Made by a program: the position numbers and the translations under genes. The notes under the pieces are model-generated. The model did no database searches and was not told the origin of the DNA. It was given only the letters and a program-made list of their open reading frames with translations. A stretch of DNA of 64,000 nt from Bryum argenteum (taxonomy: Eukaryota; Streptophyta; Bryopsida; Bryales; Bryaceae). The stretch covers positions 18,422,345-18,486,344 of the forward strand of contig CM073326.1 in the NCBI GenBank assembly GCA_037043015.1. Reading direction: 5' to 3'. Positions 24,701-34,514 of the stretch are shown here, one piece after another. The number at the start of each line of letters is the position of its first letter. Position 1 is the first letter of the stretch.

Positions 24701-27700
24701 CTTAAATACGCTTGGCAATTCACAAGCAAAGATCGCAGTGGGCAACATGCAATCGTCGCCTCTGCTGACCTCCTCACCGTCATGGCCTGGATTCTCCCCT
24801 CTGGCAGCTTCGTTGTTTACATGGCAGGAGCAATCAGCACCGGAGTCCGCGCCTGAAAAAGAAGACTCCTCTGGACCTTTGTTGCATTGCTCTGTCGTAT
24901 CGAATTTTTCGGCTTATGTGTCCCCTGATGCTGCTGCTACCACCTCGTGGGGCTCTGGTGTCACCTCTGTGGTTTTTGATCCTTCTCGAGGGGGTTGTGC
25001 ACTCATCACCACTGTTGTTGAAGGCAAGCTGAATTTTAACCTTCATCCATTGTTTTCACTTCTTGTTGGTTAAGGTGTAATATTTTCATAGGGTTTCATT
25101 AATGCTCATGTTGTTGTGTACTTCAAAACATATATACACGAAGAGAGTGCTGAACGTATGTATATGTCGTTCGCTAAATTTCAATCCATGGAAATTGGAA
25201 TTGAGCTCCTTATTTTGTAAACTTATTGCAATCTACATGTTGATTAGCGTTATGGTTGTATCCAACCAATTGAAGTTCTAGGATAAGATTAGAACTGGGT
25301 GAGTCCAATCAACTTCGATGTGCTGCCATGACTTTATAAGTTGCTAATCATAACGTGGTGATTTGCAGGATATTATATATCTCCAGGGAATCCAGATGCA
25401 GGGCCTGCATTGACAGGATGGCGGATTCTTAGGTGGGAAAGTGGAACGAAACCAGTTAACATCCATCCCCTGTTGGAAAGTACGACTGGTACACCTCCTA
25501 CAATAACCACATGGACATCAGTAGCAAAGCAAAATATTACCAGAGGTCGCTTTTCGAAAGCTTCACAACCCTTTCAACAGAAACAGCGACCAGTGAACCC
25601 CCGTTCAGTTGCCAGAGTCATTTTCGCTGCCCATGGCGGTGAGCTTGCGGTGGCTCTTTTCACTGGAGAGGTTCATATCTTCTCAGGTGCGTATTATTGG
25701 GTCTTATTGCTAGATAATGTTTCGCTTGATTGATCAACGGTGTGCTTACTAGATCGAGTATTTGGATGTGTTGGCACTCTGGGAGTCTGCTGCTTCTGAT
25801 CTTGAGATTGTTTCTTTTTCAGGCCCAACGATGACTCCGGTGGATTTGTTCTACGTGCAAGTGGACCCACACTTACCTACTCCAGCATTTTCTCCAACTA
25901 GCTGTTGTTTAGCCTCAGTTTGGTATGACAAGCAATCGGACTGTTGCTCACTTCGAATCGCTCAAATTTACCCTGCATCTCCCAACAACAGCCCTTCGTT
26001 ATTGGAACGTCATCTTGCCGACAGGTAATTAGTTGTATATTCATCTCTTGAACGGTGGGTTTCAATTTTGGAGAATATCTCCACTCATCTCTGAGATCAT
26101 TGATCGGTGCACTTTAGGTTCTGGTGGAGCTTGGTGAGCATGGTGGATTGGTGGGACGTGGTTGCCACTACCCAAGCAGCCGCTGAGGATGGACATGGTT
26201 TGTTTTTACACCTTCATATTTGCTTCTCAAATCTAATATCTGGCAGTTCAATGACTTCTTTGTCGTTTTGATGCATCATTTGTTTGCAGTTACTGTTGCC
26301 AAGGTTATGTCGGTACTCGACACCGACTTTCATGCCCTTCAACCCCAGCAACGGCAGCACTATGGCTCGGTATGGCCCGAACTTCAGCTGTGCATGGTTA
26401 CTCAAAAAGATCCTTTTAGTTTTTTTCTCTTTTCGAGCTTCTTCTTAGATGGTGACAGTCTCAGATGTGAGATTCGGAATGGCTCCTTGGTCAGGTCTCG
26501 TTGATGTCAAGTTGATCAAACTACGGATCTAATTCATTGAGTGTGGTTTCATCTGAAATATGGGGGCAGGCATTGGATAGAATCAAATGCCGGGTATTGG
26601 AAGGCGTTGAAGCAGCTGATGTCCGAGTGCTAGTGCTAGATATGCAAGGACGTTTGACACTGGATATGTTAGGGCGTGGAATTGAAGCCGCTCTAATGAA
26701 TCCATCCACGCTTATTGCTGAACCATGGCAAGCATCGAGTGAAACTCTCAGTGGGCTCGGAATAGATGCCATGGCTGTTGATCCAGTCCTCGTTCAAATC
26801 ATTCAGGTCTTTCTCTCCTCCCAACACTTAGTTTGCAGGTACTTTATTTACTTGCTTCATCGGATATTGCAGTATCAGTTCTTCTCATATCATATATATT
26901 TTGTCGTCCATCATGGTTTTAATTTGCATCTCTGGCCCTGGTTTGTGGATGCAGGCTTATGTCGATGCCGTTCTGGATCTTGCATCACATTTTTTGACGA
27001 GACTAAGGCGATACGCAAGCTTTTGTCGCACTCTAACTGCCCACGCCTCTTCAGGTACTGCTTCGGCAACTACAGCTGCTCGATCTGGAATTATACCCAG
27101 CACCATTCCTACGTCTGCCGCCCCTGCTAGCCAGGGTAAGCCACATGTTGCTAGAATGGATTGCTAGAGTCTAATCAATGAAAATTTCTCTGATATGCAG
27201 TTATCTCTGATTGGTGCTGGGCTATTCTTGCAACAATTGTACTAAAGCCAATATTGCAGGAGGGGCGGCAGCAGCAGCACCAAGCAGCAATGGAACAGCT
27301 CAGGTCCAAGCAGGCGTGCAAGCGTGGGTTCAGGGAGCAATAGCGAAGATAAACTCCAGCAGCACCAACACGGATTCACCAACATCTGCAGTCTCAAGCT
27401 CAGCAGTTGCTGGGCCAGCCGCAAATCTTCCTTTGAGTGTCAGTACTGCCACTTTTCCAGGCACACCAGCAGTCCGGCTGATCAGCGACTGCCACTTCCT
27501 TCACAGATTATGTCAACTCCTACTCTTCTGTCTCATTTTCAGAAAACGGCAGTTTCCTCGACATGTTCAGATCGTCGCAGGTCGCCCCAGTGCTACCACC
27601 GATGCCGCTGGCAGGCCGGGCAATGTCAAGGAGGAGCCTCTGATCGGGCAGAGGACCAGCCTGAACGTCCAGCCTGTGAAAATCGAAGAAGGGATTCATA

Positions 27701-29646
27701 ATGTTACTCGGTCTGCTAGTATGACTAGCAAAGGCGCTGAAGAAACTGCTAACCCCCGAGCTCAACGTGTTGGGAACGGCAATTGTGGACAAGGTTACAC
27801 ATCCGATGAGGTCAGAATCCGAAACTGGTTTTGCAGCTCCTGAAATACCTTTTTGTGTTGTGCGGACGAAGTCAGGGTGTTTTGCCGGAAGGAAATTGCT
27901 TGATTCTTCGTAATGAAGACACCATATCTACTGAAAGAAATTGCTTTCATGCTCACACATCTGTAAACGTATGTTTTTTACGAAGGAGATTGCTTGAATT
28001 CTCGTACTACAGATACTTCATCTATGAATGAATGCTTTCTAACTGTAAGAGTTTGTGTCTTCACAGGTGAAGTACTTGTTCTTGGTTCTCGTTGACCTTT
28101 GTAAGCGGACTGCACCACTGCCGCATCCATTGCCGAAGTCTCACATTCAAAGTGCAAACCTGTCTCCTCCACTGAGGCTCCACTTCATTGATGGCCAGTT
28201 TACAGTCGCACCGGACATCGTCGAATCCTCTCTTGGTCCACATATGCAGGTTCGTAGCTTGTATCACTTTTAGGAGTTTACCAACCACCGTCTGAATAAC
28301 TTTACTATAGTTCTCAATCATTAATGTGCAGGGTAGGGCCTCTTAGACCTAACTGGTTGGTCCAGTAACACTACACCTTGTCACACCAATAAACAGCCAG
28401 TTCTGAACACTCGCAAGCGTCTGAACACATGAGTTCATATAGTTTCATTCAGATTAGAAACTATTACTTGATGAATACTAACAAGACGTATACCAATAGC
28501 GGCAGGAAGCTATAGTAAGTACCATACTACCAAACAAATATTAGCATGCATCACCATCAAAGTTTTGAAGCCTGGATATGCTTGACAGAATTTGCCTCGG
28601 CCTCGAGGTGCGGATGCTGCGGGATTGTTGATGCGAGAGCTGGAGCTCCACCCTCCAGCAGAAGACTGGAACCGTCGGATGCCTCTAGGTGTGCCAGGCT
28701 CTCCTTTCCTGGAGAGTGATGACCTCGAAGATCTGGAGAGCTACGCAGATCCGAGTCCCATCGAGTTGTGGCCTCGAAAACGGCGACGAGTCGAGCATGA
28801 CGCAGCTTTTGGGCTTTCGACTGCGGTTGGGCTTGGCAGCTTCACCACTCTACTTGGGTCGCGTCGGGACGTAATCACATCGCAATGGAAACCTCCCTCA
28901 CATGGCGCGTGGCACAAGGTTCGTGCCCAACTCTTACTTGATTTTAAATCGATGTGGCGATATTGCTAGTCTTGAATGCAGTGCTCAACTTTCTCATTTC
29001 AATTACGTGTTTCATGTTCTGGCATTCAATCTGAGGATATGCTTATTCATATTGAAAAATGGATGCAGTGTGGAATTCTTATTCAAATTACGTGATTGAA
29101 CTGAAAGAGTTTGCTATTCTTGTTCGAAATGACAAACTCTCATCTCAAATTCGGATTGAAATGAGAGAGTTTGCTAGTCATTCTCAAATCCTATGCAGTG
29201 CTCAACTCCATCGTTTCAGTAGCGTAATTCTCATTCGACGTGACGATATGCTCAACATATGAAAAATTCTCAACTCAGTCAAGTCACGTGATTGAAACGA
29301 GAATTTTTGCTTATTCTGTTTAAAGTGGATGCAGTGCTTATATCTACGTGGTTTTCATTCTATGTGATGATATAGCTTGATCATGTTCAAGTAGGAATGC
29401 AGTGGGAAACCTCCTTCATCAACTAAGTGATTTGAGAGAGAGAGAGATTGATAGTCTTGTTCAACTTGAATGCAGTGTTTGCGTTGCGGTCGTCAGACAT
29501 CGGCGTTACGACCCCCAAGCAAGTTCGCGTCGGTGGTACCACAATTGCCACCTCAAACTTCATCTCAACTAGTGAAAGAGATCTGGAATGGGAGATGGGC
29601 TCATGGATGTCCCATTTGTGGAGGACGATGGTCTCGCATAGTGTGA
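21771..29646 (+). CDS. MED16: Mediator complex subunit 16 (MED16/SFR6)
   Basis: Seventeen coding exons: 21771-21949, 22452-22520, 22787-22875, 23403-23515, 23611-23712, 23985-24063, 24457-25023, 25369-25686, 25823-26024, 26118-26197, 26290-26369, 26570-26806, 26955-27135, 27260-27810, 28067-28249, 28589-28918, 29476-29646 (1176 aa; the Arabidopsis protein is about 1280). Phases agree throughout. N-terminal WD40-like propeller segments include HLEWSPNSCSRALLIVN and PSTVVVWEVT. The C-terminal half has LDRIKCRVLEG, YVDAVLDLASHFLTRLRRYA, CHFLHRLCQLLLFC and ELWPRKRRRVEHDAAFG. It ends with a CxxC...CxxC pair (C1121/C1124 and C1165/C1168) that is a probable zinc site. MED16 is a tail-module subunit that links activators to RNA polymerase II; in Arabidopsis it is needed for cold, iron and defence gene responses. 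The intron after 25023 starts GC instead of GT. The intron 13 acceptor (27259) is the least certain junction. Confidence 0.93.
23345..23366. repeat. (GT)n microsatellite in MED16 intron
   Basis: About eleven GT dinucleotides about 35 bases before a MED16 acceptor site. The variable length could serve as a marker. Confidence 0.9.
28919..29475 (+). repeat. Degenerate repeats in last MED16 intron
   Basis: The intron is largely made of diverged copies of a phrase like GTGCTCAACT..CTCATTTCAATTACGTG. Each copy brings an ATGCAGTG trimer block that looks like the true acceptor. At least five such decoys precede the real junction at 29475. Confidence 0.6.
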
Positions 29647-30343
29647 GGATTATGGAGTACTTGTGAGTTTATCCAATCGATAAGAATTTAGTTTTTTGCA
29701 ACAGAAGAGCCGTCGTTTAGCGATGACCACCATTCATGTATCATACATTTACATCAGTGAATTGAGAAGCGTACTCTCTGAAGGAAAACACCACTGTCCT
29801 GGTTCTCTATAAGTTGCATTGATTCAGAATGAGGATCTATACGAAGTATATCGTTCTGGCCTAGACTAGAATCTCTCCCGTGCTTTGAGCAAGGTTTTGC
29901 AATAGAAGAGTTGAACACCATGTTCGATGTTCCATTGATCTTACTGTATCATAGCAATCAGATGAGTAGTGTACTCTCTGGAATTGAGGTGTGAACAAGT
30001 GAAATCAATATGTGCATTTTATAAACAACTCCATTTTAGATTTCAACATGTTGATTTGAAGGTTTTATCAATTTGAGCTTGATTGAAATTTATATCAAAA
30101 GATACGGACTTGTTTAGAATTAAGTACTCGCAAATTTTATAGTTTGATTTGGCATTTATACTTTGCTGACAAATAATTAACAGGTAACAAACAAGGAGGT
30201 TGAAAATCGTTGTATTCCACTATGTAAGAAGGGATTGTGTTATTGTAGAGTGCAATGTGGTCCCTCTAGAAAAGGAAATCTTTTGTGCTTGTGTTCACAA
30301 ACTTGTCGGAGAGTAAAAATTTCGGAAGCTTATGTCTCTGTAT
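29647..30343. other. Spacer between MED16 and tRNA-Met
   Basis: MED16 3' UTR and AT-rich spacer; nothing else recognised. Confidence 0.4.
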
Positions 30344-30415
30344 TATCAGAGCGAGGTTTCGATCCTCGGACCTGTGGGTTATGGGCCCACCACGCTTCCG
30401 CTGCGCCACTCTGAT
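30344..30415 (-). tRNA. Initiator tRNA-Met (CAT)
   Basis: On the minus strand this gives a 72-base cloverleaf. The acceptor stem starts ATCAGAG and closes with CTCTGAT. The D arm is GGCGCAGCGGAAGC. The anticodon loop CCATAAC has anticodon CAT (plus-strand ATG at 30381-30383), closed by the GGG:CCC anticodon-stem pairs typical of initiator tRNA. The T arm is GAGGATCGAAACCTC, with GATCGAAA instead of the elongator GTTCGA, as in eukaryotic initiators. A minus-strand T-run downstream (plus-strand AAAAA near 30315) can serve as Pol III terminator. No intron. Confidence 0.95.
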
Positions 30416-30586
30416 GCTTGATGTCACAATAGAGAAACATGTAATACTTATTCAGTATTTCTAAGACCTGACAGTACTATTCGATAGTACAGAGCCTCGT
30501 CACGTCCGGGATCACAATCGTGCAATGCAATAACTCATAATTCCGTTCCACTCTCAATCAATTGTTAAGCTGTTGCAATTGAATCG

Positions 30587-33063
30587 ATGGCGATGGCGAT
30601 GAGGATCGGGCTGATGATAATTGCGGTGCTGGCGACAATTGCGAGTGCAAGTGCAAGCAATCCCAGGCCGAGTCCTTCGGATTCTGCCGCCATGGCGCGC
30701 TGGGTTGTCTCCCAGAATGATTGGGGCGTCCTCAGGTTCTAATTTGCTTCTCTATGTCAACCTCTGGATTATTTTTTTAGCCCGATATCTCGTTTTATAG
30801 AGCTTGCTTTTTTTTTATAATCTCGGTCTTGATAACAATTAGGGTTCCGGGCACGTGTGCGATGATTCCGAATATTGCTTGCTTTCGAGAGATACTGATT
30901 GCCGGAGAATTAATTGTTTGAACATCCGAATCACGTGCTCCTTGTTTGAAATTGAAAACTGAATCAGGATCGAAAAATGCTTGAATCGTAGGAGTTGCTT
31001 GTGAGATTTCAAACATTGAATTTGGCGCTGCTTTTGAGATTTGAACATCACATTAGTAGCTGGTCGTGAGATAAGGACCTCTGGATGTTTGAAGATTCAA
31101 ACATTGAATAAGGAGCCGCTTGTGAGATTTGAACATGAGAGGATTGTTCAAGATTCGAAATGGGAGCTACTTGTGAGATACATATATTGATCAAGGAGCT
31201 AATTGCGAGATTTGAGCACTAAATTAGGAGCTAGAGATTGTATTCATCCCTCCTAATTGGCAGTGACTTTATGAAAAAGTTGCCTATTAAACCTCATCAG
31301 AATCGTTTATGATCATTGAGGTCTTTCCATACCTATTCGCGACAAAAAGAAAGTGTTGTTTATGTTGCAGACTTTTGTTGTGTGAGATTGAAGCATCAAA
31401 ATAGGATCTACTTGATTCAAGAATTTATGAATCAGCTCGTGATCATGGAAGTCTTACCCTGAAAGAGCATGGGTCGTTGACTAAGTGTTGTGGATGCTTG
31501 CAGCACGATCTCTGTGCACTTACAAGGCTCGCCCTGGGGGTAAGTTCAGCTCATCATCCTTTTCTTGCTTTGACTTCATTGCTTTGACTTCATTTATTAG
31601 TTTGTAATTCAGTAAATGATAAGTCAAACTGACACTCTTTTCATGCTGGTCTTAGAAATTATTCTTCTTGGCAACAAGAATTGGGGAGTTCTGATACCTA
31701 GTTATAATTTAGCCAAATGAAACTGTCAAACTATTGTTTTAATTTGGAAATGTAGGAATTTTAATCGTTTGAAACCTTAATGTCATTAAATTTCACATGC
31801 ACATTACATAGGTATCATACATTAAGCCCCGAATGATTTTATGAGAGAAGAGGATAGTGCGTGGATGGCCTCTGCAACTTTTCAAACTTTGTTCTGTATC
31901 CAGAGACTACAAAGTGAAATGCTGTGAGATTGTGAATGAGTTTCATGGCAGAAGTGGTGCTTTCATGGCAGGAACGTAGTCTCCTACAGTGACGGCCCAG
32001 TGGGAAGCTCAGGAGGGACGCCGTTCTTTTACTTATCCCACTTGGATCCCACTCCACGAGACATTGACAGGGACCCTCGTTGCTCCTTCACTTTGAGCGA
32101 GGCCCCTCTGGGCAGCTGTGGCTCGATTGACACCGAGAATCCCACTTGTGCTCGCCTCACTCTCACGGGAAAGGTAATGTCAATATCATTAGAGCTTCCT
32201 ATTTGAGAGCTTGCAATGGATTAGTGTCTAATATCTCGTATTGTGCTTGGAAAAAATCAGCTGGCCGTGATCACCGACAAGGAAGAGCTCGACTTCGCTG
32301 CCTATGCTCTGTTCTCGAAGCACCCCGAAATGCCAGGTGAGTCTCTCAATAAAAAAATCCTCAAAACATATGTTCAATTCCTCTAACGTTCAATGTCGTA
32401 AGTAGCTCTCTGATTCAATGTTTGAATCCTCAAAAAATTTCGTAAGTAGCTCCTGATTCAGTGCTTAAATCTGTAACTATCTTGTAAGTAGCTCCTAGTA
32501 GTGTTCGAATTCGGAAAAATCTCGTACTTTAGTAATCAAACTTTCATACAATGTCGTGCGTAGCTCTTTGATTCAATGTTCAAATTTCCAAATTATCTCA
32601 AAGTAGCTCCAGATTCAAGTCTTTATACAACGTCGTAAGTAGCTCTTTGATTCGATGTTCAAATCTCAAGTCATACTTGTAAGTAGTTTCGAATTCGTTG
32701 TGTTTATCCTTAGACCAACTCGTAAGTAGCTCCTAGTATCATGTTCAATTCTGCAAACAATCTCGTAAATTGCTCCTAGTGTGCTGTTCGAATTTGTAAA
32801 CAACCCCGTATATATAGCTCCTAGTTTAATGAAGAATCAGGGTTTTCAACATCTTGAGTTCTAAAAGGAAGCGCAGGCACACCTGGTTTTGAAAATAATG
32901 ATTGTGATGTGCAGATTGGCCGAAGGGGCATCAGTGGGTGTTCTACAAGCTTGAGATTCAGGACATCTTCCTCATCGACAACTACGGAGGGGCCAAGATA
33001 CTGACCGTGTCCGAGTATTACCGAGGCAACAGCTCTGTGACATACTCATCTTCTGTCGCATGA
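30587..33063 (+). CDS. CREG-like secreted protein (FMN-binding split-barrel fold)
   Basis: Five exons: 30587-30735, 31504-31539, 31972-32173, 32261-32336, 32915-33063 (203 aa), GT-AG and phase-consistent. Residues 1 to about 24 form a signal peptide (MAMAMRIGLMIIAVLATIASASAS). The mature part carries ARWVVSQNDWGVL, GNVVSYSDGP, GTPFFYLSHLDPTPRDI, DPRCSFTLSEAPLGSCG, NPTCARLTLTGK and an EIQDIFLIDNYGGAK segment. These match CREG (cellular repressor of E1A-stimulated genes), a secreted or endolysosomal glycoprotein with the pyridoxamine 5'-phosphate oxidase fold; CREG proteins have lost oxidase activity, and the plant role is poorly known. NSS near the C-terminus is a possible glycosylation site. 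Exon 2 is only 36 bases. Intron 2 ends in a duplicated TTTCATGGCAG, giving a decoy acceptor 20 bases upstream. Introns 1 and 4 carry inverted repeat arrays. Confidence 0.9.
30920..31240 (+). repeat. Degenerate array in CREG-like intron 1
   Basis: About seven diverged copies of the phrase AGGAGCTACTTGTGAGATTT followed by GAACATTGAAT, spaced roughly 35-55 bases apart. The reverse complement of the same phrase is repeated in intron 4 of the same gene. Confidence 0.75.
32385..32835 (-). repeat. Degenerate array in CREG-like intron 4 (inverted)
   Basis: Eight or more diverged copies of GATTCAATGTTCAAATCT followed by CAAGTAGCTCCT, which is the reverse complement of the intron 1 phrase. Many copies contain GTAAGTAG, which looks like a 5' splice site. 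Confidence 0.75.
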
Positions 33064-33849
33064 TAGCTTTGTTCTTCTAAGTTTTAGTATTATGGTGTTG
33101 TATTTTACCGACAAGTGTACATAAACAGCTTCAATGTGGTCATAGCTTAATAACAGGATTGCTCGAAGTTGAAGAATAAGGTGGGTTGAAGGAATGGTTT
33201 AAGAACTGACAGTAATGATATACTACATGTAATTTGGGATTTCCTTCGGAATGGTGAAAGAGCCGTCTACGCTGAAGATGTAGCTAATGAAGGGCTTTGA
33301 TGGTGATAAGTTTTGGCTTACGTCATTGTTATTGGTGAATGTTTTTTTTTTTTATTGGGACTGATTGTGTGAACGTTTTTTCTTCTTTTCAGAATGGTGA
33401 TTTGTAGTTGCTAGGATTTAGGGTTTTTGAAGGTACATAAATCACGTGTAGAGATTCATTGTAAATGTCTCATCATTTTACTAATGTTGTAAAATGTAGA
33501 GGTATTGAAATAAGTAGTATGTGAGAGGGCTGAAAGAGAAAGATTGTACTTCGCAATTGCCTTCAACTTGAGTTGAGCTAATATGAGGAATGTCAATGTC
33601 ATTGCAATCTATTGATCTAACGCCTACAAACTATGTTTTAAAGTCAATACAACAACACTCATATGCAACATCAACTTACCTTCCATCCATATTATGTAAA
33701 CCTGGTGTAATAAAGAGAAACTAGTGTTTGATCAGTTATATGTGTTGTACTTGTTTTAAAAAAGAGAGTACTTGGTTTCACTCATTTACAATATTTAGAT
33801 TTCATCCAAGAGCACATGACCTCATGTAATGGCTTAAAGATGTGAAGTA
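33064..33849. other. Downstream spacer of CREG-like gene
   Basis: 3' UTR and AT-rich spacer with a 13-base T-run near 33342; no gene recognised. Confidence 0.4.
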
Positions 33850-34260
33850 CCTCCCCCACCATAGTCTAACCAACTATGGTGGGGGGTTCTTAGACCTCGT
33901 GGTATGAGTACCTCAAAGCCCTTTGGGTGGATACCATGTCACGTATCTCTCAGGCACTACACTAAATTTGATAATTAGTGTTAGATTATGATAAGATTTG
34001 AAAATGCTATAAGTTTTTACTTTTGTTTAAAAAAAATTACCAAGAGCATTGATTTTGATACTATATAAGGACCCCCATTTTGGGCAATATAGTGGGTAAA
34101 ATTATTGAACAACAGTAAAAACTTATAACATGTTTATGTAAATTAGTGTATCTAACACTAATTATCAAATTTAGTGTAGTGGTTAGGTAAAAACTAGCAT
34201 AGTGTAACCCCAGAGGGATTAGTATTTCCGCCATTAGTGGGATATTAGTGTGATGACCTC
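33850..34260 (+). mobile_element. 5'-truncated SINE, split by a MITE
   Basis: The parts 33850-33959 and 34177-34260 match, in order, the middle and 3' part of the SINE at 52921-53284. Shared phrases include ACTATGGTGGGGGG-, GAGTACCTCAAAG-CCTTTGGG- and GGGATATTAG-type sequence. The tRNA-like head and the TCTA tail are missing or decayed. The MITE at 33960-34176 sits inside it, so the SINE is older. Confidence 0.75.
33960..34176. mobile_element. Stowaway-like MITE (TA duplication), 217 bp
   Basis: The ends are the inverted pair CACTAAATTTGATAATTAGT and its complement, a long near-perfect terminal inverted repeat, flanked by TA at 33958-33959 and 34177-34178. Removing the element and one TA restores the SINE sequence seen at 53107-53125 (GGCACTAGT context), which confirms the boundaries. 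Tc1/mariner-type ends; non-coding. Confidence 0.85.
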
Positions 34261-34438
34261 CGAGCATACATACAAGGTCGAAGAAACGCCGACCTCTAAA
34301 TATGTTCGACTTTCTCTTCTTGGACTTGCAAAGTACCTCATCGAAGGTTCTTACGACCATGTAAGACACCAATTTCATTGATAAAAAGAAACTCCAAACA
34401 TGCTCATCTTTTGATTTGAAGCGGCGCAATGAAAAGAG

Positions 34439-34512
34439 TGCCCTCTACAGGTCTCGAACCTGTGACCTTCGCGTTATTAGCACGACGCTCTAACCAGCTG
34501 AGCTAAGAAGGC
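34439..34512 (-). tRNA. tRNA-Ile (AAT)
   Basis: A 74-base minus-strand cloverleaf. Acceptor stem GCCTTCT pairs with AGAGGGC (one G-T pair), discriminator A. The D arm contains AGCTCAGCTGGTTAGAGC, the anticodon loop CTAATAA gives AAT, and the T arm holds ACAGGTTCGAGACCTGT. Box A and box B are intact and a TTTT terminator lies within about 8 bases. No intron. Confidence 0.95.
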
Positions 34513-34514
34513 TG

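Noticed and set aside
27182..27259. Earlier acceptor (ATATGCAG at about 27200) for MED16 exon 14
   Set aside because: Using it puts the following sequence into a frame that soon reaches a stop, while the ATATTGCAG site at 27259 keeps the conserved frame.
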